Source: Gammaproteobacteria bacterium (GTDB taxonomy: Bacteria > Pseudomonadota > Gammaproteobacteria > Steroidobacterales > GCA-2729495). Taken from it: a DNA stretch of 56,025 nt. Position 1 is the first letter of the stretch. Each line of letters starts with the position of its first letter. This document shows positions 8,159 through 17,260 of the stretch, one piece after another. The stretch covers positions 25,580-81,604 of the forward strand of contig JASLMV010000014.1 of NCBI GenBank assembly GCA_030746435.1. The letters run 5' to 3'. A model generated the notes under the pieces. That model saw nothing but the letters and a program-made list of their open reading frames with translations, was not told the DNA's origin and did no database searches. A program made the position numbers and the translations under genes.

Positions 8159-10098
8159 AACGGACTACCGTTGCGCAGGAATTCTTCTGCATCGAGCGAG
8201 TCCTGCGTAACCGTAAACGGCGGCAGTGATGCGAGGAAACGGCGGCCGTAATTGCGGCTGGTCACACGCGGATCGCACACGACCACCACACCATAATCAG
8301 ATTCATCGCGTATCAGGCGTCCGACCCCCTGCTTAAGTGCCAACACAGCCTGGGGTAACTGGTAATCCCGGAACGGTTGCCCGCCCTGCTCGCTGATCGC
8401 CGCGAGCCGCGCCTTCAGCATCGGGTCGCCCGGCGATGCGAACGGCAGTTTGTCTATCGCTACCAGCACGAGCCGATCGCCGCGCATGTCGACACCTTCC
8501 CAGAAACTGGAGGTACCCAGTAAAACAGGGTTCTCCAGTTCCGCGAACTGCTCCAGGAGTTTCGAGCGTGGCGCTTCGCCCTGCACGAGCAGGGGATAAT
8601 TGCAGTCGTCGCGGTCACGCATGATCTGTGCCGCTTCCCGCAACGCGCGGTGGCTCGTAAACAAGAGGAAAGCACGGCCGTTACTGGCCGCGATCAGCGG
8701 CAGCAGCCGCTGTACGACCGATTCAGTGTAGTTTGCCGCGGCCGGCTCCGGCAGCGCGTCAGGCAGATAGAGCAAGCCGCTGCCGGCAAAATCGAAGGGG
8801 CTGGCAATTTCAAGCGTGGTGGCATCCGGTATACCCATGCGCACCAGGAAATGGCTGAAGTCGCCACCAACCGCGAGCGTGGCCGATGTAAAAATCCACG
8901 CACATGACTGGGCCGCGAGCAGGTTGTGCAAATTCCCGGAAAATTCCACCGGTGTGTAATTCAGCGTAAACCCTGCCTTCGTCAGACCGGCCCAGCGCAG
9001 TCCCGCAGATTCATCCGCCCGGCTGATTTGTTCAATGCTTTCTATCGAGGCACATGCTCGCTCGCGACAACGCCTGAGCCCGGACATCGACTCGTCGATA
9101 CATTCATGCCAGCTAATAAGGTCATCAAGGCTTGCAACGATATTGTCGAGCTCACGGAAAGCCGCCACACTGATTTCATCCCACAAAATATTGCTGGCAG
9201 CGGCGGGCAGATTCAGCCGCAGATCCCGCACGGCCTTGACGAGCGTATCGACCAACCTGGTGATATCCAGGTCTGCGGGAAATGAAGTCAGCGACTCGGC
9301 GCGGATATCTGCGGCCAGGTCCAGGAGCGAGCGGCTGGTGATGCTCACATTAAAGAAATCCTGTGCGATATCGGGGAACTGGTGGGCTTCGTCGATTACT
9401 ACTGCCTCGCAACCGGGCAACAATTCGCCGAAACCCTCTTCCTTGAGCACGAGGTCCGCAAGTAACAGGTGGTGGTTTACGACAACAATATCGGCGTTGA
9501 GTGCGGCCTGCCGCGCGGAAACAACGTGGCAACGATCGTAAAACTCACACTGGGTGCCTATGCAGTTTTCCAGGGTTGACGTGACCCGGGGCCAGACAGG
9601 TGAGTCTTCCGGAATTCCCCCGACTTCAACACGATCACCCGTCCGTGTCGCCAGGCTCCAGCGTGTGAGCATCTGCAACTCGGCCGTGAACGAGTGGTCA
9701 TGCAACTGTGGCTGTTCCGTTGCAACCCGGAGGCGCTGCAGGCACAGGTAGTTGGAACGGCCTTTCAGTTGCACGACGGTCACCGGCCGGCCCAGGGCAC
9801 CGGCAACGGCGGGCAGGTCACGGTGGAACAACTGGTCCTGCAACGTCTTGGTGCCCGTCGACAGGACAACCCGTTTACCCGACAACAAGGCAGGTACGAG
9901 GTAGGCAAGCGTCTTGCCGGTACCGGTACCTGCTTCAACTACCAGTTCCCCGCAGTCTTCTATTGCAGCGGCCACGGCGGCGGCCATACCGGCCTGCCCT
10001 GCCCGTGGCGCATAGCCGTCGATGCAACCTGCAAGGGGACTGTCTGTACCGAACAGCTCGCTTAAGTTCCGGAATTCGTCGGGCGCTATTAAAGCCAT
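8155..10098 (-). CDS. yoaA: ATP-dependent helicase of the DinG/XPD family (YoaA type)
   Basis: Superfamily 2 iron-sulfur DNA helicase; E. coli YoaA acts with the Pol III chi subunit in repair of damaged replication forks. The product is 647 residues (YoaA 636). Motif I is EAGTGTGKTLAY (residues 55-66), followed by STGTKTLQDQLFHRDLP and KGRSNYLCL. The four iron-sulfur cysteines lie in this region, including ENCIGTQCEFYDRC. The Walker B box is VVIDEAHQFPD, and the late helicase motifs are GTSSFWEGVDMRGD and QGVGRLIRDESD. Overlaps tsaB. The region upstream of the start is markedly AT-rich. Confidence 0.93.
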   Translation of the reverse strand: MALIAPDEFRNLSELFGTDSPLAGCIDGYAPRAGQAGMAAAVAAAIEDCGELVVEAGTGTGKTLAYLVPALLSGKRVVLSTGTKTLQDQLFHRDLPAVAGALGRPVTVVQLKGRSNYLCLQRLRVATEQPQLHDHSFTAELQMLTRWSLATRTGDRVEVGGIPEDSPVWPRVTSTLENCIGTQCEFYDRCHVVSARQAALNADIVVVNHHLLLADLVLKEEGFGELLPGCEAVVIDEAHQFPDIAQDFFNVSITSRSLLDLAADIRAESLTSFPADLDITRLVDTLVKAVRDLRLNLPAAASNILWDEISVAAFRELDNIVASLDDLISWHECIDESMSGLRRCRERACASIESIEQISRADESAGLRWAGLTKAGFTLNYTPVEFSGNLHNLLAAQSCAWIFTSATLAVGGDFSHFLVRMGIPDATTLEIASPFDFAGSGLLYLPDALPEPAAANYTESVVQRLLPLIAASNGRAFLLFTSHRALREAAQIMRDRDDCNYPLLVQGEAPRSKLLEQFAELENPVLLGTSSFWEGVDMRGDRLVLVAIDKLPFASPGDPMLKARLAAISEQGGQPFRDYQLPQAVLALKQGVGRLIRDESDYGVVVVCDPRVTSRNYGRRFLASLPPFTVTQDSLDAEEFLRNGSPL

Positions 10099-10378
10099 GC
10101 CTTACTCTAAACTAAATCCTGATAAAACAATAATTTACAAATATAAACTTAGCTACAACTTAAAGCACTTACCGGGACGTATCGGCCTGCTGCCGCATGT
10201 CTCAACGTACCGCCGGTGCGCCCTCGATGGACTGCTGGCTGTTGCAGCCAAATCTTTACCGGTCTGTATAATACGCAACCCCCCCGGCTGCGGGGGTCAT
10301 CATCAATAAACTAAATACAAGCACAATTCTCCTGTTATTTGACATGTAAAGCAGCCGGTTTGCCGGCAGAGGGATGCT
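10099..10378. promoter_or_regulatory. Divergent control region between yoaA and pckG
   Basis: This 280-bp gap contains an AT-rich block (about 10100-10165) next to the yoaA start, which could serve as its promoter or UP element. A perfect TATAAT lies at 10267-10272, facing pckG, with TTGCAG at 10242-10247 (19-bp spacer) as a possible -35. A small hairpin, CCCCCG with CGGGGG, lies just downstream near the expected transcript start. GAGG six bases before 10379 is a good ribosome site for pckG. Promoter assignments are inferred. Confidence 0.45.
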
Positions 10379-12121
10379 ATGACGACGCAAAACGAGGCTC
10401 TCCAACAATGGATTGAGGAAGTCGCGAACCTGACGACGCCCGAGTCGGTCTATTGGTGTGATGGCTCCGAAGAAGAGTACCAGCGGCTAATACAGGAAAT
10501 GCTGGGTACCGAAACCCTGCTGGAACTTAACCAGCATACCTATCCCAATTGTTTTCTGCATCGTTCCGACCCGAGTGATGTAGCGCGGGTGGAGCACCTG
10601 ACCTTCGTCTGCACCGAAAACCGTGATGACGTCGGCCCTAATAATCACTGGATGGATCCTGCCGAAGCGCATGAAAAGATGACGGCGCTCTACGAAGGTT
10701 GTATGCAAGGCCGGACCATGTACGTAATCCCGTACTGCATGGGCCCGATCAAATCCCCTTACGCACGCTGCGGCGTCGAAGTAACCGATAGCCCTTATGT
10801 CGTCGTAAACATGCGTCATATGACCCGAATGGGTAAAAAAGCACTGGAGCGCATCGAACGCGACGGCCAGTTCGTCAAGGGTCTGCATTCGATCGGCGAA
10901 CTCGATCCGGAGCGCCGCTTTATTATGCATTTCCCCGAGGAACTGCTTATCCAGAGTTACGGCTCCGGCTACGGCGGCAACGCACTGCTCGGCAAGAAAT
11001 GCCATGCCCTGCGGATAGCGAGCTGGCAGGCGCACCAGGAAGGCTGGCTTGCCGAACATATGCTTATCGTTGAAGTCGAAAGCCCCGAAGGTGAGAAACA
11101 CTATATCGCTGCTGCATTTCCGTCCGCGTGTGGCAAGACGAACCTCGCCATGCTCATCCCGCCGGAATCGCACAAGGGCTGGAAAATCCGCACTATCGGT
11201 GACGATATTGCCTGGCTGCACCTGGATGCAACAGGCAGGTTACGCGCGATCAATCCTGAGTCCGGCTACTTCGGCGTCGTACCGGGAACAAACGAGAAGA
11301 CGAACAAGAACGCTTACGATTCGATCCGCCATGACACGATCTTTACTAACGTCGGCACCACCAGCGAAAACGAGCCCTGGTGGGAAGACAAAAAGACCGG
11401 CGAACCCAGCACTGACTGGAAGGGCAATGCGTACAGTCCTGAGAATGGCCCTGCCGCACACCCGAATTCACGCTTCACGGTAAGTGCGAGCCAGAACCCC
11501 TGCTATTCCCCGCTCGCCGAAGACCCTGCCGGGGTGCCCATCAGCGCCATCGTGTTCGGCGGCAGACGCCGCGAACTGGCGCCGCTCGTCTACCAGAGCA
11601 AGGACTGGAAACACGGCGTGCTGGTCGGCGCCGGCTGCGCCTCGGAAACGACCGCCGCCGCCACGGGTGCCGTCGGGGTCGTACGCCGCGATCCGATGGC
11701 GATGAAACCCTTCTGTGGTTACAACTTCGCCGATTACTGGTCGCACTGGCTCAGTTTTGCCGACAAGTCCGACAACCTGCCGCTGATTTTCCACGTTAAC
11801 TGGTTCCGGCAGGACAGCGATGACAACTTCCTCTGGCCGGGTTTCGGCGACAACCTGCGGGTACTTCGCTGGATCATAGACCGCTGCGAAAATCGTGTGG
11901 ATGCGCGGGAAACGCCGATTGGCTACCTGCCCAACCCGTCCGATATCGATACGGCCGGCCTGGATATCGATAGCACAACCATGGACAACCTGTTGCACGT
12001 CGATTCCGACCAGTGGCGCGAGGAGATTACCACCGTCGGGTCGTATTTCGACGAGTACGGCGACCGCCTGCCCGGAGAACTGCGGGCGCAACAGCAGAAA
12101 GTGCTGAGCGCGCTGGGTTAA
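10379..12121 (+). CDS. pckG: Phosphoenolpyruvate carboxykinase (GTP)
   Basis: Converts oxaloacetate and GTP to phosphoenolpyruvate and CO2, the entry step of gluconeogenesis. The 580-residue protein carries the GTP-type P-loop FPSACGKTNLAMLIPP near residue 247, with the hyper-reactive cysteine of this class. Other family blocks are SPYARCGVEVTDSPYVV, SYGSGYGGNALLGKKC, IGDDIAWLH, NPESGYFGVVPG and VFGGRRRELAPLVYQ. It is not the ATP-type PckA, whose kinase loop differs. Starts with ATG after GAGGGATGCT. A strong terminator follows 15 bp after the stop. It appears to be monocistronic. Confidence 0.97.
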   Translation: MTTQNEALQQWIEEVANLTTPESVYWCDGSEEEYQRLIQEMLGTETLLELNQHTYPNCFLHRSDPSDVARVEHLTFVCTENRDDVGPNNHWMDPAEAHEKMTALYEGCMQGRTMYVIPYCMGPIKSPYARCGVEVTDSPYVVVNMRHMTRMGKKALERIERDGQFVKGLHSIGELDPERRFIMHFPEELLIQSYGSGYGGNALLGKKCHALRIASWQAHQEGWLAEHMLIVEVESPEGEKHYIAAAFPSACGKTNLAMLIPPESHKGWKIRTIGDDIAWLHLDATGRLRAINPESGYFGVVPGTNEKTNKNAYDSIRHDTIFTNVGTTSENEPWWEDKKTGEPSTDWKGNAYSPENGPAAHPNSRFTVSASQNPCYSPLAEDPAGVPISAIVFGGRRRELAPLVYQSKDWKHGVLVGAGCASETTAAATGAVGVVRRDPMAMKPFCGYNFADYWSHWLSFADKSDNLPLIFHVNWFRQDSDDNFLWPGFGDNLRVLRWIIDRCENRVDARETPIGYLPNPSDIDTAGLDIDSTTMDNLLHVDSDQWREEITTVGSYFDEYGDRLPGELRAQQQKVLSALG

Positions 12122-12136
12122 AACCAACTATAAGAA

Positions 12137-12169
12137 AAGCCCGGGGCACGGTGTGCCCCGGGCTTTTTT
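12137..12169 (+). terminator. Rho-independent terminator of pckG
   Basis: A perfect 13-bp stem, AAGCCCGGGGCAC (12137-12149) with GTGCCCCGGGCTT (12153-12165), closes a 3-nt loop and runs into a T tract ending at 12169. Because the stem is flanked by A residues on the left it could also stop transcription of the convergent cyclase gene. Confidence 0.95.
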
Positions 12170-12178
12170 GTGTCCGGA

Positions 12179-13084
12179 CTAGTCCTCGTGGGCGTACTCA
12201 ACGGCCAACGGAGTCCCGCGTGCCGCAACCCGGCCGAGCCCTATCAGGCCACTGCCGGATAATTGAGCACTGTCGCGGCGGACATAAACCTCTTCGCCGT
12301 CATCGCGCTGCACGAAAGTTCCGTTGGTGCTCTCATCGACGAGCACATAGCGGGTCTTGGCGAGTTCGATACGCGCATGGAGCCGTGAAATCAGGTTGCC
12401 CTTGATGGTGACATCGTTGTCGTCCGCGCGTCCCAGGGTCACGCTCCGGGTGCCATCCGAGGACAGCTTGACCTCGTTACCCTGAAACCTGAGTACGAGC
12501 TGACCCGGGCTCTTGGTCTGGGTATCTTCCCAGTCGATCTTGGGCAGCACACTGGTGGCTTCTTCCGGCTGCCACAGTACTTCATACAGCGCGACCTCAT
12601 CGGATTGTCCGCGCAATGTGGCCACCCCGATCTGTCGAACCACCGACTGCCAGTCATCGTTAAGCAGTTCGACCGTACTGGCTGTGGTGATGATCTGACC
12701 GGCTTTCGCCTGTGAGGTCATGCGGTTTGCGGTATGCACGGCGGCGCCAAAAATATCCCGCTTCTCAACGACCACGTGGCCGTAGTGGCAACCGATACGT
12801 ATGGAGACCCGTATATCGTCATGCCCGGTGAAATTGCCGCTGCTGATTTTCTGCTGCATCTGTGCTGCCGCCTGCATGGCATTATCCGCCGTCGCAAAGG
12901 TCGACATGACCTCGTCACCCATAGTCTTGATGACTTCTCCTTCATGGTCGGCCGTTGCTTCTTTCATGCAATCGACACACTTATGAACGGTTTCGCGGGC
13001 TCCATCATCACCCAGGGATTCATAGAGTTGCGTACTGCCGACGACGTCGGCAAAAAGAATTGCAAGTTCCTTGTCAGTACCCAT
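12179..13084 (-). CDS. Class III nucleotidyl cyclase domain fused to an FHA domain
   Basis: Soluble 301-residue signalling protein. Residues 1-170 form a class III cyclase homology domain: AILFADVVGST with metal Asp13, and KTMGDEVMSTF with Lys53 and second metal Asp57. In IFGAAVHTANRM the transition-state Arg (121) is kept, but the usual Asn two residues after Gly-x-x is His117 and the next motif Ala is Asn120. Residues about 195-295 form an FHA phosphothreonine-binding domain: LGR (217-219), ISRLHA (232-237) and NGTF (254-257). No membrane segment or signal peptide is seen. It probably makes or senses a cyclic nucleotide in response to a phosphoprotein, but activity is uncertain given the substitutions. 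Convergent with pckG. Confidence 0.85.
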   Translation of the reverse strand: MGTDKELAILFADVVGSTQLYESLGDDGARETVHKCVDCMKEATADHEGEVIKTMGDEVMSTFATADNAMQAAAQMQQKISSGNFTGHDDIRVSIRIGCHYGHVVVEKRDIFGAAVHTANRMTSQAKAGQIITTASTVELLNDDWQSVVRQIGVATLRGQSDEVALYEVLWQPEEATSVLPKIDWEDTQTKSPGQLVLRFQGNEVKLSSDGTRSVTLGRADDNDVTIKGNLISRLHARIELAKTRYVLVDESTNGTFVQRDDGEEVYVRRDSAQLSGSGLIGLGRVAARGTPLAVEYAHED

Positions 13085-13189
13085 GCTCAGGACGCACGCT
13101 ACCTACAGCAATATCGAACAAAGATTATACGGCATGGCCCGCCGCCAACCAGCCGTATCGGCACGGCGGTACAGGCCAGCACCAAGAGG

Positions 13190-14029
13190 TTACTTCTCTG
13201 CCACTATGTAGGCGATCCAGCCGGCGTCTGCTTCACCGCGCTCATCCGGTGTAAACACACCGTCGCCCTCGCCATCTTCATCTGTACCTTCCCAATAGAC
13301 GGTAGGATTTTTGAAACCCGACTCCAACAATAATTCCTTGAGCTCCGGAAGCGTCCACAGCCGCCATGTGTAACTGAATGCGCGCTTGATCTTGGATTTG
13401 TCCGGGAACTTGAAGTGAATATGACAGACCATTTCCCCGGTAACGGGCGAGTAACTATCCTGGTCCCAGACGTAGGTAAAGTTGTCGTACTTGGTCTTTT
13501 CCTTCATTTCCTCGAACGCCTCGTAGCCGCCAAAGGCATCGAGGAAGATCACGCCGTCCGGCTTGAGTGCGGCATGTATTTTGCTGAAATATTCGATCAT
13601 CAGCGGCCGTGTCTGGAATATCCAGTAACTGAAATTGAAAGCGCCGATGGTGTCCATGGGTTCCGTCTGGACATCCATCACATCAGACTGCATGAGGCGT
13701 ACCCGCGTCTGCCGGTCCGGGTTCAACCGGCCTACACGGTTCTGGCGCCCCCACTCGAGGACGTCCTGGTCGATATCCACGCCGATCGCGCTGTGCTCAG
13801 GGCTGAAGCCTGTCCAGTAACAGGCCGCGCTGGCGGTACCGCAAAAATCTTCCCGGAAGCTCAGCGCATCTCGTCCACGCAGCGACTTGAAGGTATTACG
13901 TACGAAATTGCACTCTTCCTCGACGTTCTGCACCGACTCTTCGTACAGCTCATGGATGTCGGCACGTTCCGCCATCGTGGCGCCCGCTTTAGTCTCTTCC
14001 GACAATATCTCTTCACTCCGTGCAGCCAT
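13190..14029 (-). CDS. Class I SAM-dependent methyltransferase of unknown substrate
   Basis: A 279-residue soluble protein starting at ATG 14029 with AGGAA seven bases upstream. The Rossmann SAM-binding core is recognisable: SFREDFCGTASAACYW (motif I region), AIGVDIDQDVLEWG (acidic loop, motif II), RLMQSDVMDVQ, and IHAALKPDGVIFLDAFGGYE (motif IV-V). The C-terminal third includes FSYTWRLWTLPELKELLLES. I do not recognise a substrate-specific family. The very acidic stretch EGTDEDGEGDGVFTPDERGE near the C-terminus is notable. Not tightly linked to its neighbours, so context gives no clue. Confidence 0.8.
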   Translation of the reverse strand: MAARSEEILSEETKAGATMAERADIHELYEESVQNVEEECNFVRNTFKSLRGRDALSFREDFCGTASAACYWTGFSPEHSAIGVDIDQDVLEWGRQNRVGRLNPDRQTRVRLMQSDVMDVQTEPMDTIGAFNFSYWIFQTRPLMIEYFSKIHAALKPDGVIFLDAFGGYEAFEEMKEKTKYDNFTYVWDQDSYSPVTGEMVCHIHFKFPDKSKIKRAFSYTWRLWTLPELKELLLESGFKNPTVYWEGTDEDGEGDGVFTPDERGEADAGWIAYIVAEK

Positions 14030-14111
14030 GCATTTATTCCTTTCAAAAATAACCCATCGGACACACAGGATTGTATAGCCTTAAGCCCCCGATGAAACCC
14101 GTCAGACGCAA

Positions 14112-15134
14112 TTAAAGCCGCAATGATTCCAGCAGCACGGAAGCTCCGGCATCCTTCTGTGCGGCAGATTCGCTCAGGAAGCGTCGCCAGGCCCGGACAC
14201 CGGGCTGCCCGGCGTAAAGACCCAGCATATGACGGGTTATATGGTGCAGGCGAGCCCCTTCGGCCAGCGCCTGCTGTGCGTAATCAGCCATCTGTTCGAC
14301 GACCAGCGCCCTGGCCGGTGCTTCCCATTCCCGGCCGGTGGCCGGGTTTAGAAAACCCTCCTGCAATTTGCTCATCCAGTACGGGTCACTGTAGGCCTGC
14401 CTGCCTATCATCACGCCTTCCGTATACAGCAGGTGCTCGCGCACTTCGCGGCTGCTCCGGATGCCCCCGTTCAGGATGATGCGCAGCTTGGGAAATTCCC
14501 GCGCCAACCGGTAGACCAGCGGGTAACGCAATGGCGGAATATGACGGTTTTCCGCCGGGCTGAGTCCCGCGAGTATTGCCTTGCGTGCGTGCAGGATAAA
14601 AAGTTGGCAACCCGCAGCCGCAACTTCGGTCAGAAATGCCGCAACAAATTCGTAGTTGTCCTGGTCGTCAATTCCGCAACGCGTTTTTACCGAAACCGGA
14701 ATATCGACGTGGGCGCGTATCTCTGCCACGCATTCGGCAACCAGTTGCGGTCGATCCATAAGACAGGCGCCGAAATCCCCTGTCGATACACGGTCGCTGG
14801 GGCAACCGATATTCAGGTTTATCTCATCGTAACCATGGTCCGCCCCCATCCGGGCTGCCTGTGCCAGCAGGCCGGGATCATTCCCGCCGAGTTGCAGGGC
14901 AACGGGATGCTCGGACTCGTTGTAGGCAAGATACCGGACCGTATCCCCGTGCACCAAAGCATGCGCTGTCAGCATTTCCGTATACAGGCGCAGGTCGGGT
15001 GCGAGCAACCGCAGGAGGTAGCGAAAGTGGCGGTCGGTGCGGCCCATCATCGGCGCAACCGACAGCAAGGTTTCCGCTGGCGGCGGCAAACTGCCCGCCG
15101 ACACAGTCGGCCCCGATCCTGCGCTAGATGCCAT
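14112..15134 (-). CDS. dusA: tRNA-dihydrouridine(20/20a) synthase DusA
   Basis: FMN-dependent reductase that makes dihydrouridine at positions 20/20a of the tRNA D-loop. The ATG at 15134 gives 340 residues; longer starts would run deep into the upstream gene. Key blocks are LSVAPMMGRTDRHFRYL, PVALQLGGNDP, and INLNIGCPSDRV containing the catalytic Cys of the Dus family. VSVKTRCGID, FILHARKAILAGLSPAENR and RIILNGGI follow, the last in the FMN phosphate region. The Pro-Ser-Asp-Arg-Val signature and the AENR block point to DusA rather than DusB or DusC. The start lies 11 bases inside the end of the upstream ligase gene, so the genes form an operon. Confidence 0.94.
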   Translation of the reverse strand: MASSAGSGPTVSAGSLPPPAETLLSVAPMMGRTDRHFRYLLRLLAPDLRLYTEMLTAHALVHGDTVRYLAYNESEHPVALQLGGNDPGLLAQAARMGADHGYDEINLNIGCPSDRVSTGDFGACLMDRPQLVAECVAEIRAHVDIPVSVKTRCGIDDQDNYEFVAAFLTEVAAAGCQLFILHARKAILAGLSPAENRHIPPLRYPLVYRLAREFPKLRIILNGGIRSSREVREHLLYTEGVMIGRQAYSDPYWMSKLQEGFLNPATGREWEAPARALVVEQMADYAQQALAEGARLHHITRHMLGLYAGQPGVRAWRRFLSESAAQKDAGASVLLESLRL

Positions 15135-16263
15135 CTGCGGTTTGAGCAACCAGGAAGGCAACGACTGCCCGGGCTGCCTCCTCGGGGCTGCTGCCCGCTT
15201 CCAGTGCGTCTTCGTATACCCGCGTTTGCTGGTGCGCACTGGTACCGCGTTCAAGAATTACCCGGGCATGTTCGACCTCTTCCGTACACCCGAAAGCTTC
15301 AGCATCTTCCCTGATCAGCTCGATGATTTCTTCCAGCAGATGGCTGAATTCGACCAGTTCGCCCTTCGCAAGGTCCAGCAAACCTTCATCGATACCGTAA
15401 CGCATAGCGCGCCAGCGGTTCTCGTTGAGCAGCATCCAGTTGTAGCGCCGCCAGCTCTGGTTATCCAGCCGGAGCCTGTAAAGCGTGCGGAGCAGACACC
15501 GCGTTAACGCAGCCAGGCATACCGCATCATCGATATGCGTGCACATATCGAATATCCGCGTTTCCAGCGTCGGATAACGAGCGCTCGGCCGCAAGTCCCA
15601 CCAGATCATCGTGGCATCCTCAATGAGTCCCGCGTTAACCAGCACATCGATATGGCGCTGATACTCGGCGTGGCTGGTGAAATACTCCGGCAGGCCGGTG
15701 CGGGGCAGCGCATCGAAAATAGTGACGCGGTAAGACTTCAGGCCGGTCTCCTGCCCTTCCCAAAACGGTGACGACGTACTCAGTGCCAGCAGGTGGGGCA
15801 GGAAATAGGTCATCTGCGACAGCAGGTCGATACTCAACTCATCATCGTCTATACCAACGTGCACGTGCATGCCGCAGATAACCATGCGGCGCGCAGTCGC
15901 CTGCATCTGGGCCGACAGGTTGATGTAGCGGTCGCGCGGAGTTTGTTTTTGTTCGGCCCAGAGCGCGTAGGGATGCGTGGACGATGCGATAGGCGCCAGC
16001 CCATGTTCATTGGCCACTTCCACGACCACCCGGCGCAACAGGGTCAGGTCCTCACGCGCTTCTTCTACCGAGTAGCACTTACGGGTACCAACCTCGATCT
16101 GGGAACGCAGTAATTCACGGGATACTTGTTCGTCGCGATGGCAGCGTTCACGGCATTCGGACAACAGAGAGGCCGGTGGGTCGATGGCGAGGTCCATCGT
16201 CTCCAGGTCAACCAGCAGATATTCCTCTTCGATCCCGAGGGTAAAGCTTGGTTTCTGCATCAT
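15124..16263 (-). CDS. Carboxylate-amine ligase, GCS2/YbdK family
   Basis: ATP-dependent ligase of the glutamine-synthetase-like GCS2 fold; E. coli YbdK has weak glutamate-cysteine ligase activity and the natural substrate is unclear. The 379-residue product has TLGIEEEYLLVD (metal-binding Glu cluster), ELLRSQIEVGT, ASSTHPYALW, CGMHVHVGIDD, LSTSSPFWEGQETGLKSYR and WDLRPSARYPTLETRIFD, all diagnostic. The start is ATG 16263, after GGGGTG. Located 56 bp downstream of the N-formylglutamate amidohydrolase-like gene and overlapping dusA. The pairing hints at making and breaking amide bonds on a glutamate-like compound, but this is inference. Confidence 0.9.
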   Translation of the reverse strand: MMQKPSFTLGIEEEYLLVDLETMDLAIDPPASLLSECRERCHRDEQVSRELLRSQIEVGTRKCYSVEEAREDLTLLRRVVVEVANEHGLAPIASSTHPYALWAEQKQTPRDRYINLSAQMQATARRMVICGMHVHVGIDDDELSIDLLSQMTYFLPHLLALSTSSPFWEGQETGLKSYRVTIFDALPRTGLPEYFTSHAEYQRHIDVLVNAGLIEDATMIWWDLRPSARYPTLETRIFDMCTHIDDAVCLAALTRCLLRTLYRLRLDNQSWRRYNWMLLNENRWRAMRYGIDEGLLDLAKGELVEFSHLLEEIIELIREDAEAFGCTEEVEHARVILERGTSAHQQTRVYEDALEAGSSPEEAARAVVAFLVAQTADGI

Positions 16264-16319
16264 CGGTCGTCACCCCGTGAGGTCACTGAGAACAAACAAG
16301 CTGAATGGTTCCGGTTCAC

Positions 16320-17120
16320 TTATTGTTGCCCCGCGCGATGTGTGTACAAGGATGAATCGGCCAGTATGTCCCGCAACGCGCCGGCAAGTATCCCGGCCCA
16401 TTCGGCTATGCCCTGTGGCGTTTCGACGAGGTCCTGCCTGATTTCGATCCCGAGGTGCGGCAGCCCCTCGGCTTCGGCGTGATGGTCGAGCGTGAAATCA
16501 GCCTTGTGCCTGCCCGAATAAGGTTCGTTATCGCCAACCAGAATACCTCCGTGCCTGTCGAAGTATTCCATGAAGGGAGCAGAGATACGATTGTCCTTGT
16601 CCCAGAGCGCGCCCAGGTGCCAGCGGCGAGTTACTCCGTCCAGTTCGGGTGTGAAACTGTGTATAGAAATTACCGCGGGCGCGGGCCGGACCGGCTCCAG
16701 CCCGCACAGCAGATCGCGAATCGCATGGTGGTAGGGCCAGTAGAAGGTATCTGCCCGGCGTTGCCGTTCGGTCGGGGACAAGCCGGTGTTCCCGGGTACA
16801 GGTACTCCATCGCTTGTTTCCGGAAACGCTGTCGGGTCATCGAGATGACGGTTGCAGTCGACAACGAGTCGCGAGACCCCGGCAAGCATCGCCGTAACGC
16901 CCAGTTTCCTTGCCAGCGCCCTGGCCAGTTCCCCCGCGCCTATATCCCAGGCGATGTGGTCCTCAAGGTGCTCCCCGGCCAAACCCAGGTCGCCAAATTC
17001 CACCGGTATGTAGCGGCTCGCATGGTCGCAAACGATCAGGACTGCGCTGTCCGGGGCACCCGCCAGGATGACGTGCTCGCCCTGCTCCATATCCGTGCCG
17101 GTTTTAGTGTCGTTAGGCAT
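16320..17120 (-). CDS. N-formylglutamate amidohydrolase-family protein
   Basis: Member of the zinc-dependent N-formylglutamate amidohydrolase family, which hydrolyses N-formyl-L-glutamate in histidine breakdown, although many members have other or unknown substrates. Family blocks are VLIVCDHASRYIP, DHIAWDIGAGELARAL, SRLVVDCNRH, ISIHSFTP and TLDHHAEAEGLPHLGIEIRQDL. The ATG at 17120 gives 266 residues. An in-frame TTG at 17159 preceded by GGATAAAGG is a credible alternative start, since the ATG lacks a ribosome site. No other histidine-utilisation genes are nearby. Divergent from galE; first gene of a likely operon with the YbdK-type ligase and dusA. Confidence 0.85.
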   Translation of the reverse strand: MPNDTKTGTDMEQGEHVILAGAPDSAVLIVCDHASRYIPVEFGDLGLAGEHLEDHIAWDIGAGELARALARKLGVTAMLAGVSRLVVDCNRHLDDPTAFPETSDGVPVPGNTGLSPTERQRRADTFYWPYHHAIRDLLCGLEPVRPAPAVISIHSFTPELDGVTRRWHLGALWDKDNRISAPFMEYFDRHGGILVGDNEPYSGRHKADFTLDHHAEAEGLPHLGIEIRQDLVETPQGIAEWAGILAGALRDILADSSLYTHRAGQQ

Positions 17121-17260
17121 GACAACATCGATGTTGGCGAGAGCCCGATTCCCAGTCAAGCCTTTATCCGTAATTGGTAAGTGTGACGGGATTAAAGAAT
17201 ACTGGCGATCCTTTCGCTAAAATGACCGCAACGCGCGAAACCGACGGAGCAATAAAAACT

